This document shows positions 52,501 through 61,350 of a DNA stretch of 64,000 nucleotides, piece by piece (the first letter of the stretch is position 1; every line of letters starts with the position of its first letter). The notes beneath the pieces were generated by a model, which saw only the letters and a list, made by a program, of their open reading frames with translations, made no database searches and had not been told where the DNA came from. The stretch covers positions 91,330-155,329 of the forward strand of contig JAHLLM010000008.1 of NCBI GenBank assembly GCA_020444175.1. The letters run 5' to 3'. The position numbers and the translations under genes are program-made. The DNA comes from Desulfobulbaceae bacterium (GTDB taxonomy: Bacteria > Desulfobacterota > Desulfobulbia > Desulfobulbales > SURF-16).

Positions 52501-52550
52501 ACGAACTACTGGCACAGCTTCTGGAGGATGTCGCAGCTTTCGTGGAATAA
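49512..52550 (+). CDS. SWIM-domain SNF2-family helicase linked to Wadjet operon
   Basis: The 1012-residue protein has two SWIM-like zinc motifs, FSCDCNESEGAVCLH (about 78-92) and NFCNCPDFTGNQLGTCKHIE (about 170-189). An SNF2 ATPase core follows: Walker A in DDMGLGKT near 340, IMDEAQRIKNW near 433, TGTPLENRLEDL and the motif VI region ARIHRLGQTR near 713. A Glu-rich linker and a helical C-terminal domain of unknown type (about 800-1012) complete it. It should translocate on double-stranded DNA or remodel DNA-protein complexes. It ends 9 bases before jetA, so it is probably cotranscribed with the Wadjet genes. GGAG precedes the start at 49512. Confidence 0.92.
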   Translation: MSYSCMPFNDEPFFFDGDDVHKIADERTISLGLKCFKENRVLEIDQDEKSLWAEVEDEDFSDIPLEVQIDLSSEGKLFFSCDCNESEGAVCLHQVAVLNAFADQCQEVDGLLSAADTAIKDRIKRGKSEVLVEAESGEPWFGSWRASSVNAHFPRSYRVTIRSLRKRANFCNCPDFTGNQLGTCKHIEAALHKIKKHPEYETFKSQPAPFPYVYLDWSREEAPHVILHRSPDMAADLQFFLDDYFGADGIFTGRMPDDFFRFVELADERGDVHIGEDALGWARHLASEASHRLRAAEIRRRIENSRGRLPGIKARLYPYQIQGTAFLAGTGRALLADDMGLGKTLQAIAAAVWLKEHEGVKKILIICPASLKQQWAREIDKFTDLQSQIIQGPPAKRGVQYRRQVDFFILNYELVLRDLSVMNEILRPDLIIMDEAQRIKNWRTKIASAVKLIPCRYAFVLTGTPLENRLEDLYSLMQVVNPKILGPLWRYMVDFHVTDERAKVLGYRNLSLLRQRLEPVMLRRDRSLVSEQLPARITQRLDVGMTGKQIEIHDAAMSNAGRLATIARRRPLTPSEQNRLMAALQQARMACNAAGLVDKETEGSPKLDELVDILDEICLQSGLKAVVFSQWELMTQMVEKRLRRMGLGYVRLHGGVPTAKRGELMDRFREDDAVQVFISTDAGGVGLNLQSGSALINLDVPWNPAVLEQRNARIHRLGQTRTVQIITMVAADSYEEQVLSLVNTKQNLFDNVVKEDATEDVVGVSKKLLETLIDELAEKKEPFPGAPAEESESDEGHDNEVMKGKESSSVPDNAVEEAIRSAIEQLQENFGPRIERILGSRGGLIVVLDQVDGEAEGIAVRLSETVPVALIDPRTLQSLSRLGTASPLAETRTYFNADEQMQENATGPSRLSQAAMEKLKAARLLVEQNLGGSAFELLLSALLAAAADRLGLGNPPTTQEAGVWIYSEALPSGAVNQEEAALIMRAISLGQASSLPHELLAQLLEDVAAFVE

Positions 52551-52559
52551 CTGTTGTCT

Positions 52560-53993
52560 ATGAACTATGACTATATAAACACCCTGAAGCAGAACCATCC
52601 GGCCTTGAAGCTGCTGGGAGCTGATAATGCTCCTCTCATCATCAGTTTTCTTTTTAAAATTTTTGTTGAACCGAATGTCCGGGCTCTGCCTTTGGCTGAC
52701 CTGGAATCCCGGCTTGGAGACTATATATTCAAGCTCAGAGAAATGTATGGCTCGGAATTATATCCCCGCAGCGCAGCGCGCTATCTTGATGATTGGGCCA
52801 GTCCTGAAAAAGGGATTTTGCGTAAATATTACCCGGACCTGGGTGACGAGCCGGAATTTGACCTGACCCCTGCCGCGGCAATGGCCATTGACTGGCTGCA
52901 GGGGCTTGACGGCAGAGGGTTTGTCGGTACGGAGTCACGTCTCCTCACGGTTTTTGATCTGCTCCAGGATATTGTCCGGCGTACGGAAAAAGACCCTGAG
53001 CTGAGAATCCGGGAACTCGAACGGAAAAAGCAGGTAATTGAGCGGGAAATAGAGTTTGTCCGCTCCAAAGGTGTCCAGCCCCATGATCCGGTTCAGGTAA
53101 AGGAGCGTTTTTTTCAGGCTGAAGAAACAGCACGGGGGCTGCTTGCCGACTTCAGGCAGATTGAATATAATTTTCGCGCCCTTGACCGGGAAACCAGAGA
53201 GTTGATTGCCACAAGCGACAAGGCAAAGGGTGAACTCCTGGATGAAATTTTCCGCGATAATGACATTATCCGCGACTCAGACCAGGGCCGCAGTTTTCAA
53301 TCCTTCTGGGAACTGCTCATGTCGCCTGAACGGCAACAGGAACTCCAGGAGCTGCTCCACAGGATTTACCAGATCGAGGAGATAGCTGAACTTGAACCGG
53401 ACCCTTTTCTGGCCCGTATTAAGTTTTTTCTCTTGGAAGCAGGTGAAAAGGTGTATAAAACGGGAAATCAGCTGGTTGAACAATTACGCCGCTTTCTCGA
53501 TGATCAGGCATGGCTGGAAAATCGCCGCATTATGGATATTGTCAAGGAAATAGAAAAAAAGGCTGTTGCTGTTAAAAATAACCCTCCAAAAGATACTTTT
53601 ATCAGTCTCGACACCCTTAAACCTAAGCTTGAGTTACCCATGGACAGGGGGCTGTTTTCTCCACCGGCCCAGATCCGTCTTCGCGAAGTGGATATTGAGG
53701 AAGGGAGCACGGACACCCTGGCAGATTCTCTTTTTGAACAGGTCTATGTCGATGAACAGGAGCTCAAAGCAAATATCCGCAAGGCCCTGCAAACTGAGAA
53801 TCAGATATCTCTGTCCGAACTGGTGAAGAAATTTCCTCTGGACAAAGGTCTGGCTGAACTTGTTGCCTACCTTAACCTTGCTGTAAAGGATGACATGGCT
53901 GTCATTGACGAGGAAAAACCGGATATTATAGCTATTCCCGGAAGAGGGAAGAGTAAAAAAGTGAAACTTCCCAAAGTTATTTTTATAAGGTGA
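52560..53993 (+). CDS. jetA: Wadjet protein JetA (DUF3375)
   Basis: The 477-residue protein matches DUF3375: HPALKLLGADNAPLIISFLF at the start, RSAARYLDDWASPEKGILRKYY split by the length limit (key part RYLDDWA), GTESRLLTVFDLLQDIV, then long helices. JetA is the kleisin-like (MukF-like) subunit that bridges the SMC heads of JetC in type I Wadjet, a system that detects and cuts small circular DNA. The ATG at 52560 is preferred over a TTG six bases earlier; the ribosome binding site is weak, which suggests coupling to the helicase gene. Spacing to jetB is four bases. Confidence 0.93.
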   Translation: MNYDYINTLKQNHPALKLLGADNAPLIISFLFKIFVEPNVRALPLADLESRLGDYIFKLREMYGSELYPRSAARYLDDWASPEKGILRKYYPDLGDEPEFDLTPAAAMAIDWLQGLDGRGFVGTESRLLTVFDLLQDIVRRTEKDPELRIRELERKKQVIEREIEFVRSKGVQPHDPVQVKERFFQAEETARGLLADFRQIEYNFRALDRETRELIATSDKAKGELLDEIFRDNDIIRDSDQGRSFQSFWELLMSPERQQELQELLHRIYQIEEIAELEPDPFLARIKFFLLEAGEKVYKTGNQLVEQLRRFLDDQAWLENRRIMDIVKEIEKKAVAVKNNPPKDTFISLDTLKPKLELPMDRGLFSPPAQIRLREVDIEEGSTDTLADSLFEQVYVDEQELKANIRKALQTENQISLSELVKKFPLDKGLAELVAYLNLAVKDDMAVIDEEKPDIIAIPGRGKSKKVKLPKVIFIR

Positions 53994-53997
53994 AAAT

Positions 53998-54600
53998 ATG
54001 CAGCAGGAGCGGGAAAATCAACCAGTGCATGACAGTGTTGCCCCGGTGCTCATCCAGCTGCTGAAGGGTGTGATCTACCAGGACCGCCAGGCGGAACTCT
54101 GGCGCGATCTCCTCAGTTTTCAGGCAGTAGTGCGGGATTATTTCAGCCGTATCGGCCTGGAGCTTTTTATTGATGAGTCTGAGGGGTATGCCTTTCTAAA
54201 GCAATCAGTGTCTGATGAGGAATCGCAGCCTGAACTTCCCCGTCTGATCCAGCGGCGGCAGTTGAGTTATCAGTTGAGCCTTCTTCTTGTGCTTCTTCGC
54301 AAAAAGCTTATTGAGCTCGATGCCACAGGAGGCCAGACTCGTCTTATTGTCAGCCGGGAACAGATGAAAGAGATGCTTCTCATTTTCCTGCCGGAGAGTT
54401 CCAATGAGGCCAAAATGGTTGAAGGAATTGACCGTCATATCAACAGGCTGATTGATTACGGTTTTTTGAGGCGTTTAAAGGGCGAGGAAAACCGTTACGA
54501 AGTGCACCGCATCATCAAGGCCCTGGTGGATGCCCAGTGGCTGAGCGATTTTAACGGAAATCTCAAAGTATATCATGATCATGCAGCCCGGACTTCTTGA
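53998..54600 (+). CDS. jetB: Wadjet protein JetB (DUF4194)
   Basis: The 200-residue protein is of the DUF4194/MukE-like type, made of winged-helix domains (RQLSYQLSLLLVLLRKKLIELD and IDRHINRLIDYGFLRRL, each near the 20-residue limit). It binds the kleisin JetA and regulates the JetC heads. Its 3' end overlaps jetC by 26 bases, indicating coupled translation. Length and position are normal for type I Wadjet. Confidence 0.92.
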   Translation: MQQERENQPVHDSVAPVLIQLLKGVIYQDRQAELWRDLLSFQAVVRDYFSRIGLELFIDESEGYAFLKQSVSDEESQPELPRLIQRRQLSYQLSLLLVLLRKKLIELDATGGQTRLIVSREQMKEMLLIFLPESSNEAKMVEGIDRHINRLIDYGFLRRLKGEENRYEVHRIIKALVDAQWLSDFNGNLKVYHDHAARTS

Positions 54601-57600
54601 TTTTTCCACATCAGACCAGGAAGCCGGTTTTCGTCTTGACCGCTTTGAGTTCTATAACTGGGGAACCTTTGATGAAAAGGTCTGGCAGATTGAACCTCTC
54701 GGTTTTAATAGCCTGCTGACCGGTGATATCGGCTCCGGAAAATCCACCTTGGTTGATGCCCTGGTCACCCTGCTGGTGCCCCAGCAGCGCATTGTCTATA
54801 ATAAGGCTGCAGGGGCAGGGAGCCGGGAACGTACCCTCTACTCCTATGTCAGAGGTGAATACAAGAGCGAAAAGGATGATCTCACCCAGGCGGCCAGGGC
54901 AGTGGCTCTGCGGGGTGAAGCCCAGTACAGTGTGCTGCTGGCCCGTTTCCATAACCGCGGGCTTGGACTCATTGTTACCCTGGCCCAGGTATTCTGGCTC
55001 AAACCTCAGCAGAATACTCCGGAGCGTTTTTTTGTCGTTGCCGAAAAACCTTTATCCATTGCTGCTGACTTCAGCAACTTCGGCACAGCCATTGCCGACC
55101 TGCGCAGGCAATTGCGCAGACAGGAAAAGATCGATATTTTTCCATCGTTCAAGGAGTACGCCAATCGCTTCCGCCATCTGCTCGGCATTGACAACGAGCA
55201 GGCCCTGAATCTGTTTTTCCAGACCGTCTCCATGAAGTCCGTTGGAAATCTCACTGATTTCGTCCGGCAGCACATGCTCGAAAAAATCGACATGGATGCC
55301 AGGTTGACCGAGCTGCGTCGCAATTTTGACAACCTGAATCAGGCCCATGACTCCATATTAAAAGCCAAGACAAGAATTGAACAGTTGACTCCATTAGTCA
55401 AAGACTGCCTGCGCTATCAGGAGTTGGCCACTGAAAACGCAGCCCTCCGTCTCTGCCGTGACAACCTGTATGCCTATTTTTACAGTCATAAGGTACAACT
55501 GCTTGACACCCACCTGGAGACCCTGGCCCTTGATCTTGAAAAGATCAGGCAACGTTTGCAGTCCTGTCTGGAGAATTTGAACCAGTTGCGTTTACGTGAG
55601 GCAGGTCTGCGCAGTGCCATAGATGATCAGGGCGGTCGGCGACTTGAGGAGCTGAGGCTGGAAATAGAACGGCTGGAAAAGGAAAAACAGCGTCTTGCCG
55701 ACCGATTTGAGCATTATAACAGGCTGAGCAGGGAGCTCGACATACCTGCAATCCGTTCTGAAGATGATTTTGTGGGCAATCTCAAGCGCATTCTGCTGCT
55801 GCGGACCGGAATCGAACAGGAAATCGAAGACCTTGGCAGACAACTGGTCAACTTCACTGTTGACCTGCGTGAGGCCAAGGCTGCCCATGAGCAGATCGAA
55901 CAGGAGCTTTCGTCTTTGCGCAGCCGCCGTTCAAATATCCCACGCAAGTCTCTGGAAATTCGCCGTGCCATGGCAGAGGCCATTGATCTCAGTGAAGATG
56001 AGCTGCCCTTTGTCGGTGAGCTAATCCAGGCGGCGGAAGATCAAAAAGACTGGGAAGGCGCCATTGAACGGCTTCTCCATAATTTCGGCCTCAGCCTTCT
56101 TGTTTCCCGCACTCATTATACCCTTGTCAACGAATATGTAGAACGTACCAATCTCAGAGGCAGACTGGTTTACTATCGGGTAAATGGGGTGAAAAAAACA
56201 GCCACCTTTTCAGATGATCCAAACCTGCTGCCCAGGAAGCTCCGGATACGTCCGGACACCCCCTTTTATGATTGGCTGGAGCAGGAACTCTATCGCAGGT
56301 TCAACTATGTCTGCTGCCGGGAATTGTCTGAATTCCAGCGACTCCCCAAGGCCCTCACTGTAAACGGCCTTATTAAATCAGGGGGCAGCCGCCATGAAAA
56401 AGATGACCGCCATGGGCTCATGGACCGGAGTCGTTTTGTTCTTGGCTGGAGTAATGAGGAGAAGATCGAGGCCCTGGAAAAAGAGGCGGCGCAGCTTACC
56501 ATTAAAGGTCGGCAGCTGGCCGATAAAATTACAGAATTACAGAAACAGAAAGAACAGATGACCCTGCGCCGGGACCTTTGCCGGGATTTTTCACAGATTA
56601 CCGAATATGCGGATATTGACTGGCAGCCACTTGCTCTCACCATTGAGGAGCTTAAGGATGAGCTTCGCCAACTTGAGGAAAGCTCTGACCAGCTTCGCTT
56701 ACTCCGCAGTCAGCTTGACGATGTCCGCACCAAAATCAGCGAAGCGGAACAGCGTCGATCTGAGCTTGAAAAAAAACAGGGCGGCATGGAAAACGAAAAA
56801 AATCTCCGCCAGAGTGAACGACAGGAACTTGCGGAATATGACGGCTTTCTGGACGATCCGCAGAACGACAAGCTGGTCAGAGAGCTCGATGCATTTCGCA
56901 AAGCCGCACTGGAGGATAATTCCATTGCCCTGAGGACAATTGACAAGAGTCAGACCAGGGTCAGAGAATACGTGAACAGCCAAATCAGCAATGCCGACAG
57001 CAGGCTTCGCAAGGTCACGGAAATTATTTTGAAACAGATGGGTCACTTTAAAAACCAGTGGTCTGCCGAGACTGGTGATATGGACACCAGCATTGCAGCC
57101 GCCCCGGAATACCAGGAGATGCTTGACTCTCTGATAAAGGAGGATCTGCCCCGGCATGAAGCTCGATTCAAGCAGCTGTTAAACGAAGGAACAATCAACT
57201 CCATTGCCCTGTTTCAAAATCAGTTGGACAGGGAGCGCCAGGATATCAGTGACAAGATTTCCTCTATTAACCTTTCTCTCAAAGAAACAGATTATAATCC
57301 GGGAACGTATATCATTCTGATGATGGATATGACCCAGGATCCTGATATCCGGGAGTTTCAGCAGGAACTCAAGGCCTGCCTCAGCCACAGCCTGGGAGAC
57401 GATGAGTTGTACAATGAAGCCAAGTTCCTGCAGGTGAAAAAGCTCATCGACCGTTTCAATGGCCGGGAAGGCTTTGTTGACCTGGACCGAAGGTGGACCA
57501 TGAAAGTGACCGATGTCCGGAACTGGTTTACCTTTTCTGCAATTGAGCGCTGGACTGCCGATGATCGGGACAGAGAGTATTATTCCGACTCTTCCGGAAA

Positions 57601-57958
57601 ATCAGGGGGACAGAAGGAAAAACTGGCCTACACTATACTGGCTTCGGCTCTGGCCTATCAGTTTGGCCTGGAGTGGGGAGCTGTCCGTTCCAGGTCATTT
57701 CGTTTCGTTGTTATTGATGAGGCATTCGGCAAAGGATCCGACGAGTCGACCCGGTATGGGCTTGAACTTTTCAAACGCCTCAATTTGCAGCTTCTCATCG
57801 TTACACCGCTCCAGAAGATTCAGGTCATTGAGAACTATATCAATGCGGTACATTTTGTTCATAACGAAGATGGCCGAAGTTCTCAGATTCGCAATCTGAC
57901 CATTGAAGAGTATCACGAGGAAAAATCCAGAAGGAGAAACAGTGATCAGCCCGGCTGA
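54575..57958 (+). CDS. jetC: Wadjet SMC-like ATPase JetC
   Basis: The 1127-residue protein has an SMC/MukB-type head with Walker A GDIGSGKSTLVDAL near residue 50, long coiled coils (about 270-480 and 670-900), a hinge-like central part, the ABC signature SGGQKEKLAY near 1010 and Walker B RFVVIDEAFGKGSDES near 1045, followed by a D-loop/H-loop region (LLIVTPLQKIQ). JetC dimers extrude DNA loops to recognise circular plasmids. Both nucleotide-binding parts look intact. An alternative ATG lies six bases further on. It overlaps jetB and jetD. Confidence 0.95.
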   Translation: MIMQPGLLDFSTSDQEAGFRLDRFEFYNWGTFDEKVWQIEPLGFNSLLTGDIGSGKSTLVDALVTLLVPQQRIVYNKAAGAGSRERTLYSYVRGEYKSEKDDLTQAARAVALRGEAQYSVLLARFHNRGLGLIVTLAQVFWLKPQQNTPERFFVVAEKPLSIAADFSNFGTAIADLRRQLRRQEKIDIFPSFKEYANRFRHLLGIDNEQALNLFFQTVSMKSVGNLTDFVRQHMLEKIDMDARLTELRRNFDNLNQAHDSILKAKTRIEQLTPLVKDCLRYQELATENAALRLCRDNLYAYFYSHKVQLLDTHLETLALDLEKIRQRLQSCLENLNQLRLREAGLRSAIDDQGGRRLEELRLEIERLEKEKQRLADRFEHYNRLSRELDIPAIRSEDDFVGNLKRILLLRTGIEQEIEDLGRQLVNFTVDLREAKAAHEQIEQELSSLRSRRSNIPRKSLEIRRAMAEAIDLSEDELPFVGELIQAAEDQKDWEGAIERLLHNFGLSLLVSRTHYTLVNEYVERTNLRGRLVYYRVNGVKKTATFSDDPNLLPRKLRIRPDTPFYDWLEQELYRRFNYVCCRELSEFQRLPKALTVNGLIKSGGSRHEKDDRHGLMDRSRFVLGWSNEEKIEALEKEAAQLTIKGRQLADKITELQKQKEQMTLRRDLCRDFSQITEYADIDWQPLALTIEELKDELRQLEESSDQLRLLRSQLDDVRTKISEAEQRRSELEKKQGGMENEKNLRQSERQELAEYDGFLDDPQNDKLVRELDAFRKAALEDNSIALRTIDKSQTRVREYVNSQISNADSRLRKVTEIILKQMGHFKNQWSAETGDMDTSIAAAPEYQEMLDSLIKEDLPRHEARFKQLLNEGTINSIALFQNQLDRERQDISDKISSINLSLKETDYNPGTYIILMMDMTQDPDIREFQQELKACLSHSLGDDELYNEAKFLQVKKLIDRFNGREGFVDLDRRWTMKVTDVRNWFTFSAIERWTADDRDREYYSDSSGKSGGQKEKLAYTILASALAYQFGLEWGAVRSRSFRFVVIDEAFGKGSDESTRYGLELFKRLNLQLLIVTPLQKIQVIENYINAVHFVHNEDGRSSQIRNLTIEEYHEEKSRRRNSDQPG

Positions 57959-59135
57959 GATTCGCAAAAAGGCCCTTAAGCAGTGGCAGAGCAGGCGTTT
58001 CTTTAAGGCGGAGTTGACTGGGGAATCATTTTTCCCACTTATTATTTCCTGTCGGAAACCTGCAGGGGCGGAATTGCTGCAGAATTTCGATAAGGTTCGT
58101 TCCTGGCTGCGGACGTTGAAAGCGGGCAGCCGAGAGAACAAGGGATTTGGTTATCATATCGAGTTTGCAGAGGTAAACCATCGTCTGCTTGGCCACCAAC
58201 TGCTTCCCAGAAGTATTGTTATTCCAAGCCGCGAAGACTTTTTGCTGCTGATCGGCAAGGAGGAGGAATATAAACAATACCGGGCTGATCTGGCCCTGGT
58301 GAAAGCAAAACAGCCCGGCCTTTTACCTTTTATTGAAAAAAATCCGGGACGGCTGCTTGATCATATCGGCAGTTGGCATCAGCTCCTTGCTGTTGTAGAC
58401 TATTTTTTGAATAATCCCAGGCCCGGAAAATACCTGCGCGAACTTGATATTGTTGGTGTTGATTCAAAATTTCTGGAGCAAAATCGTCGCATTGCAGGAG
58501 AACTTCTTGATCAGGTCCTGCCTGAAGAAGCCATTGATCAAAGTGTGAATGGTCTCCGCCAACATGGCTTTGAGCGGCGCTATTATCTTAAATATGATGA
58601 ACCACTTATTCGTTTTCGTATTCTTGATCCTGCCTTATGTGCCATGAAGGGTGTTGATGATCTCTCCATGCCGGTCAGCCGGTTTGCCGAGCTTGACCTG
58701 CCCTGCCGGAAGGTTTTTATTACTGAAAACAAGATTAACGGCCTCAGCTTCCCGGACCACCCGCAAAGCCTGATTATCTTCGGCCTGGGCTACGGCATCC
58801 AGCAACTTGCTGCTGTGCAATGGTTGAGCAAGGTAGAGCTGTACTATTGGGGGGACATCGACACCCATGGCTTTGCCATCCTCTCAAGGCTCCGTCATAT
58901 TTTTCCACGTACCCGCTCGTTTCTTATGGACAGTGAAACGCTTGAGCATGGCCGCCGGCTATGGGTAAAGGAGGATGAGCAGCACTTGGCGGATCTGGAT
59001 AACCTGACCGGTGAAGAGCAGGGACTGTTTGATGATCTGCGGACAAACAGGCTTGGCATAAGTGTCCGCCTTGAGCAGGAGCGGTTGAATTACTCATTTG
59101 TTCTTAAGAAAATTAATTCTTTACTCGCTCCTTAA
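57942..59135 (+). CDS. jetD: Wadjet nuclease JetD (DUF3322/DUF2220, Toprim)
   Basis: The 397-residue protein has an N-terminal DUF3322 arm domain and a C-terminal Toprim nuclease domain. Toprim metal residues are visible as Glu in FITENKINGL near 260 and the acidic motif YYWGDIDTHGFAIL near 303. JetD cleaves the circular DNA captured by JetABC. The GTG at 57942 with AAGGAG is chosen; this overlaps jetC by 17 bases. With it, all four type I Wadjet genes are present and uninterrupted. Confidence 0.93.
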   Translation: MISPAEIRKKALKQWQSRRFFKAELTGESFFPLIISCRKPAGAELLQNFDKVRSWLRTLKAGSRENKGFGYHIEFAEVNHRLLGHQLLPRSIVIPSREDFLLLIGKEEEYKQYRADLALVKAKQPGLLPFIEKNPGRLLDHIGSWHQLLAVVDYFLNNPRPGKYLRELDIVGVDSKFLEQNRRIAGELLDQVLPEEAIDQSVNGLRQHGFERRYYLKYDEPLIRFRILDPALCAMKGVDDLSMPVSRFAELDLPCRKVFITENKINGLSFPDHPQSLIIFGLGYGIQQLAAVQWLSKVELYYWGDIDTHGFAILSRLRHIFPRTRSFLMDSETLEHGRRLWVKEDEQHLADLDNLTGEEQGLFDDLRTNRLGISVRLEQERLNYSFVLKKINSLLAP

Positions 59136-59185
59136 CCAATGATGCCTTCATGAGAAGAATTCGTTAGTTTTTTTTCCAAAAATAT

Positions 59186-59214
59186 CTTGCCCAAACTCCT
59201 TGTCTTTGCTAAAT
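59186..59214 (+). promoter_or_regulatory. Promoter-like element upstream of tRNA-Arg
   Basis: TTGCCC-N17-TAAATA is identical in hexamers and spacing to the element at 49342-49370. It lies 84 bases before the tRNA gene, giving a plausible precursor leader. Confidence 0.55.
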
Positions 59215-59297
59215 AATGGTGTTCTCTGAGTGATCACCGGTTTTGGCTTAACGAAGCCGGAAACCACTAGGAAGCAATCAATTTTACTACCATCAAA

Positions 59298-59374
<77 letters not shown>

Positions 59375-59452
59375 TCACCACCAAACATTCAAATTGAGTA
59401 AAGCCTGCAACACATACAAAACATGGCGACGTCGGCCGTAGTGTTAGCCGAC

Positions 59453-59471
59453 AATCCTGCCGGGCGCGCCA
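59453..59471 (+). repeat. Duplicate of tRNA-Arg 3' end (att-like)
   Basis: AATCCTGCCGGGCGCGCCA is an exact 19-base copy of the last bases of the tRNA-Arg (59356-59374), 97 bases further on. Exact copies of a tRNA 3' end are typical scars of tRNA-targeted integration, or the leftover of a second tRNA copy. No integrase gene is present. Confidence 0.7.
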
Positions 59472-59696
59472 GTAAATTCAGAAAATCAAGGTGGACAGTC
59501 GACTAGCACCGTCACTTCTCTCAAGCTCCCTCCATCAGTACCAGATCTCTCCAATGTTCACTGGCAGTCGAGCCATGGTTTCTTTGTGGAAACATTAAAT
59601 TCTAGTCAATGTGAACTTTGTTTTCTAATGATTAATTGCATTAATTTCTAAAAATTAGTACCATTGTTCTCTAAAGATTTGTATTCCCCTTGGGTC

Positions 59697-61232
59697 ATGA
59701 TAATGCCACGAACCAGAAAAAAACCTCAACAACTTCTTGCCGAATCCCTGAAGGCTGCAAAATCAATTGCCAGAGATGGGATAGTCAAGTCATCCGACCT
59801 TGATAGAAAATTCAGAGAAAAACTTGTCTCTGAAGCCTGCATGACAGAGATTATCAGAGGCTGGTACCTGCTCACTACTCCCGGCAGCGAAGGGGAAAGC
59901 TCTGCCTGGTTTAGCGGCTTCTGGGCCTTTATGAAGCATTACCTTTCTGAAAGATTTGGTGAGGAGGATTTCTGTCTCTCTGCGGAATCTTCTTTGAATC
60001 TGCACGCAGGTGATACTGCAATTCCAAAACAAATCGTCGTTCTCACTAAAAAAGCGAGCAACACAAGTATAAATCTGCCACATGAAACGTCACTTCTTCT
60101 GCACATGGATTCAAAGAATTTCCCCAAAGACACTGAAGAACGAAACGGTGTGCAGATAATGTCCCTCCCCTCTTCCCTTTGCCGTTTAACACCGGTTTAT
60201 TTTCACAAAAATCCTGCGCATATTGAAATTGTTCTTAAAATATCATCTTTGTCAGTTGCTGATATCTCACGGCACATCTTAAAAACCGGTTTTATTGCAT
60301 CTGCAGAAAGGATCATAGGCGCATACCGATATTTTGGCGAAAAGACAAAAGCAAAACAAATAGAAAGTGACCTGATCACGGCGGGGTACCAACTTAAAGA
60401 TGTGAATCCCTTTACCGAATACGAGCCCAGACTCGGCTTAAACAGGCTCCCCTCCCCTTATGCCGGACGATTAAGAATGATGTGGAAGGCCATGAGGACG
60501 GAAGTTCTATCCGTAATCCCTTCTTTACAAGCCGCAAAACAAAATAATCAAGAGAAGCTGCATTCCATTCAGGAAAGGTACACAGAAGATGCCTATCATT
60601 CTTTATCAATTGAAGGATATCAAGTAACTGCAGAGCTGATAGAAAAAATTGAGTCCGGTGAATGGGATCCGGAGAATGTTGAAGCAGACAGGAAACAGAA
60701 AGATGCTCTTGCCGCAAAAGGATATCAACTCGCCTTTAAGGCAGTCCTGCAAAGTACGAGTAAGGCTCTTAACGGAGAAAACCCCGGAAAGATATGTGAA
60801 GAGGATCTGCAAGACTGGTACAGGCAACTTTTTGCTCCGCTTTTACAGGCAAATATCCTTTCTGCTGAAAACCTTGTTGGATACAGGACTCAACCTGTTT
60901 ACATCGTTGGTTCCAGGCATGTTCCTCCACCTTATAAAGCCGTGCCCGATTGCATGGAGGCTCTTTTTGATTTACTTAAAAAGGAAGAAAACGCTGCTGT
61001 GAGAGCAGTGCTTGGTCACTTTATTTTTGTTTTCATACATCCCTTTATGGATGGCAATGGGCGACTGGGAAGATTTTTGATGAACCTGATGCTTGTCTCA
61101 GGAGGCCATAGCTGGACAGTTATTAAATCAAGCAATAGAAATGAGTACATGATTGCCCTTGAGAAAGCTTCAACAGGGGAAGACATTAAACCCTTTGCCG
61201 AGTTTATCCTGAAGTCGTTTTCAGCTGTCTGA
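59697..61232 (+). CDS. Fic family protein with AbiEi-like N-terminal domain
   Basis: The 511-residue protein has a C-terminal Fic AMP-transferase domain with the active-site motif HPFMDGNGRLGRF near residue 447. A (S/T)xxxE(G/N) inhibitory motif, SLSIEG, lies near 302, so its activity is probably auto-inhibited. The N-terminal ~200 residues resemble the AbiEi antitoxin-type winged-helix protein (EIIRGWYLLTTPG, RLTPVYFHKNPAHIEI-like part). This may make it a self-contained regulated toxin or signalling enzyme. The start is uncertain: ATG at 59697 or 59703, without a clear ribosome binding site. It lies just beyond the att-like repeat. Confidence 0.85.
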   Translation: MIMPRTRKKPQQLLAESLKAAKSIARDGIVKSSDLDRKFREKLVSEACMTEIIRGWYLLTTPGSEGESSAWFSGFWAFMKHYLSERFGEEDFCLSAESSLNLHAGDTAIPKQIVVLTKKASNTSINLPHETSLLLHMDSKNFPKDTEERNGVQIMSLPSSLCRLTPVYFHKNPAHIEIVLKISSLSVADISRHILKTGFIASAERIIGAYRYFGEKTKAKQIESDLITAGYQLKDVNPFTEYEPRLGLNRLPSPYAGRLRMMWKAMRTEVLSVIPSLQAAKQNNQEKLHSIQERYTEDAYHSLSIEGYQVTAELIEKIESGEWDPENVEADRKQKDALAAKGYQLAFKAVLQSTSKALNGENPGKICEEDLQDWYRQLFAPLLQANILSAENLVGYRTQPVYIVGSRHVPPPYKAVPDCMEALFDLLKKEENAAVRAVLGHFIFVFIHPFMDGNGRLGRFLMNLMLVSGGHSWTVIKSSNRNEYMIALEKASTGEDIKPFAEFILKSFSAV

Positions 61233-61266
61233 GACTTTTTTTGTGAAAAGAAAGGAGGTAATTATA

Positions 61267-61350
61267 ATGAAAATTCTTCAGAGTTCATTTAATACAGGAG
61301 GGGGCCTGGGTCTCCAGCTTTATGTTTTCACCAAAGTTCTCCCCCTTTAA
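61267..61350 (+). CDS. Possible 27-residue small protein with strong ribosome binding site
   Basis: An unusually strong AAAGGAGG lies eight bases before ATG 61267. The frame encodes 27 residues with a Gly-rich middle (NTGGGLGLQLYVF) and ends at TAA 61350. It may be a real small protein or the 5' stub of a gene lost by deletion, since the following 235 bases show no gene on this strand. I cannot assign a function. Confidence 0.35.
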   Translation: MKILQSSFNTGGGLGLQLYVFTKVLPL

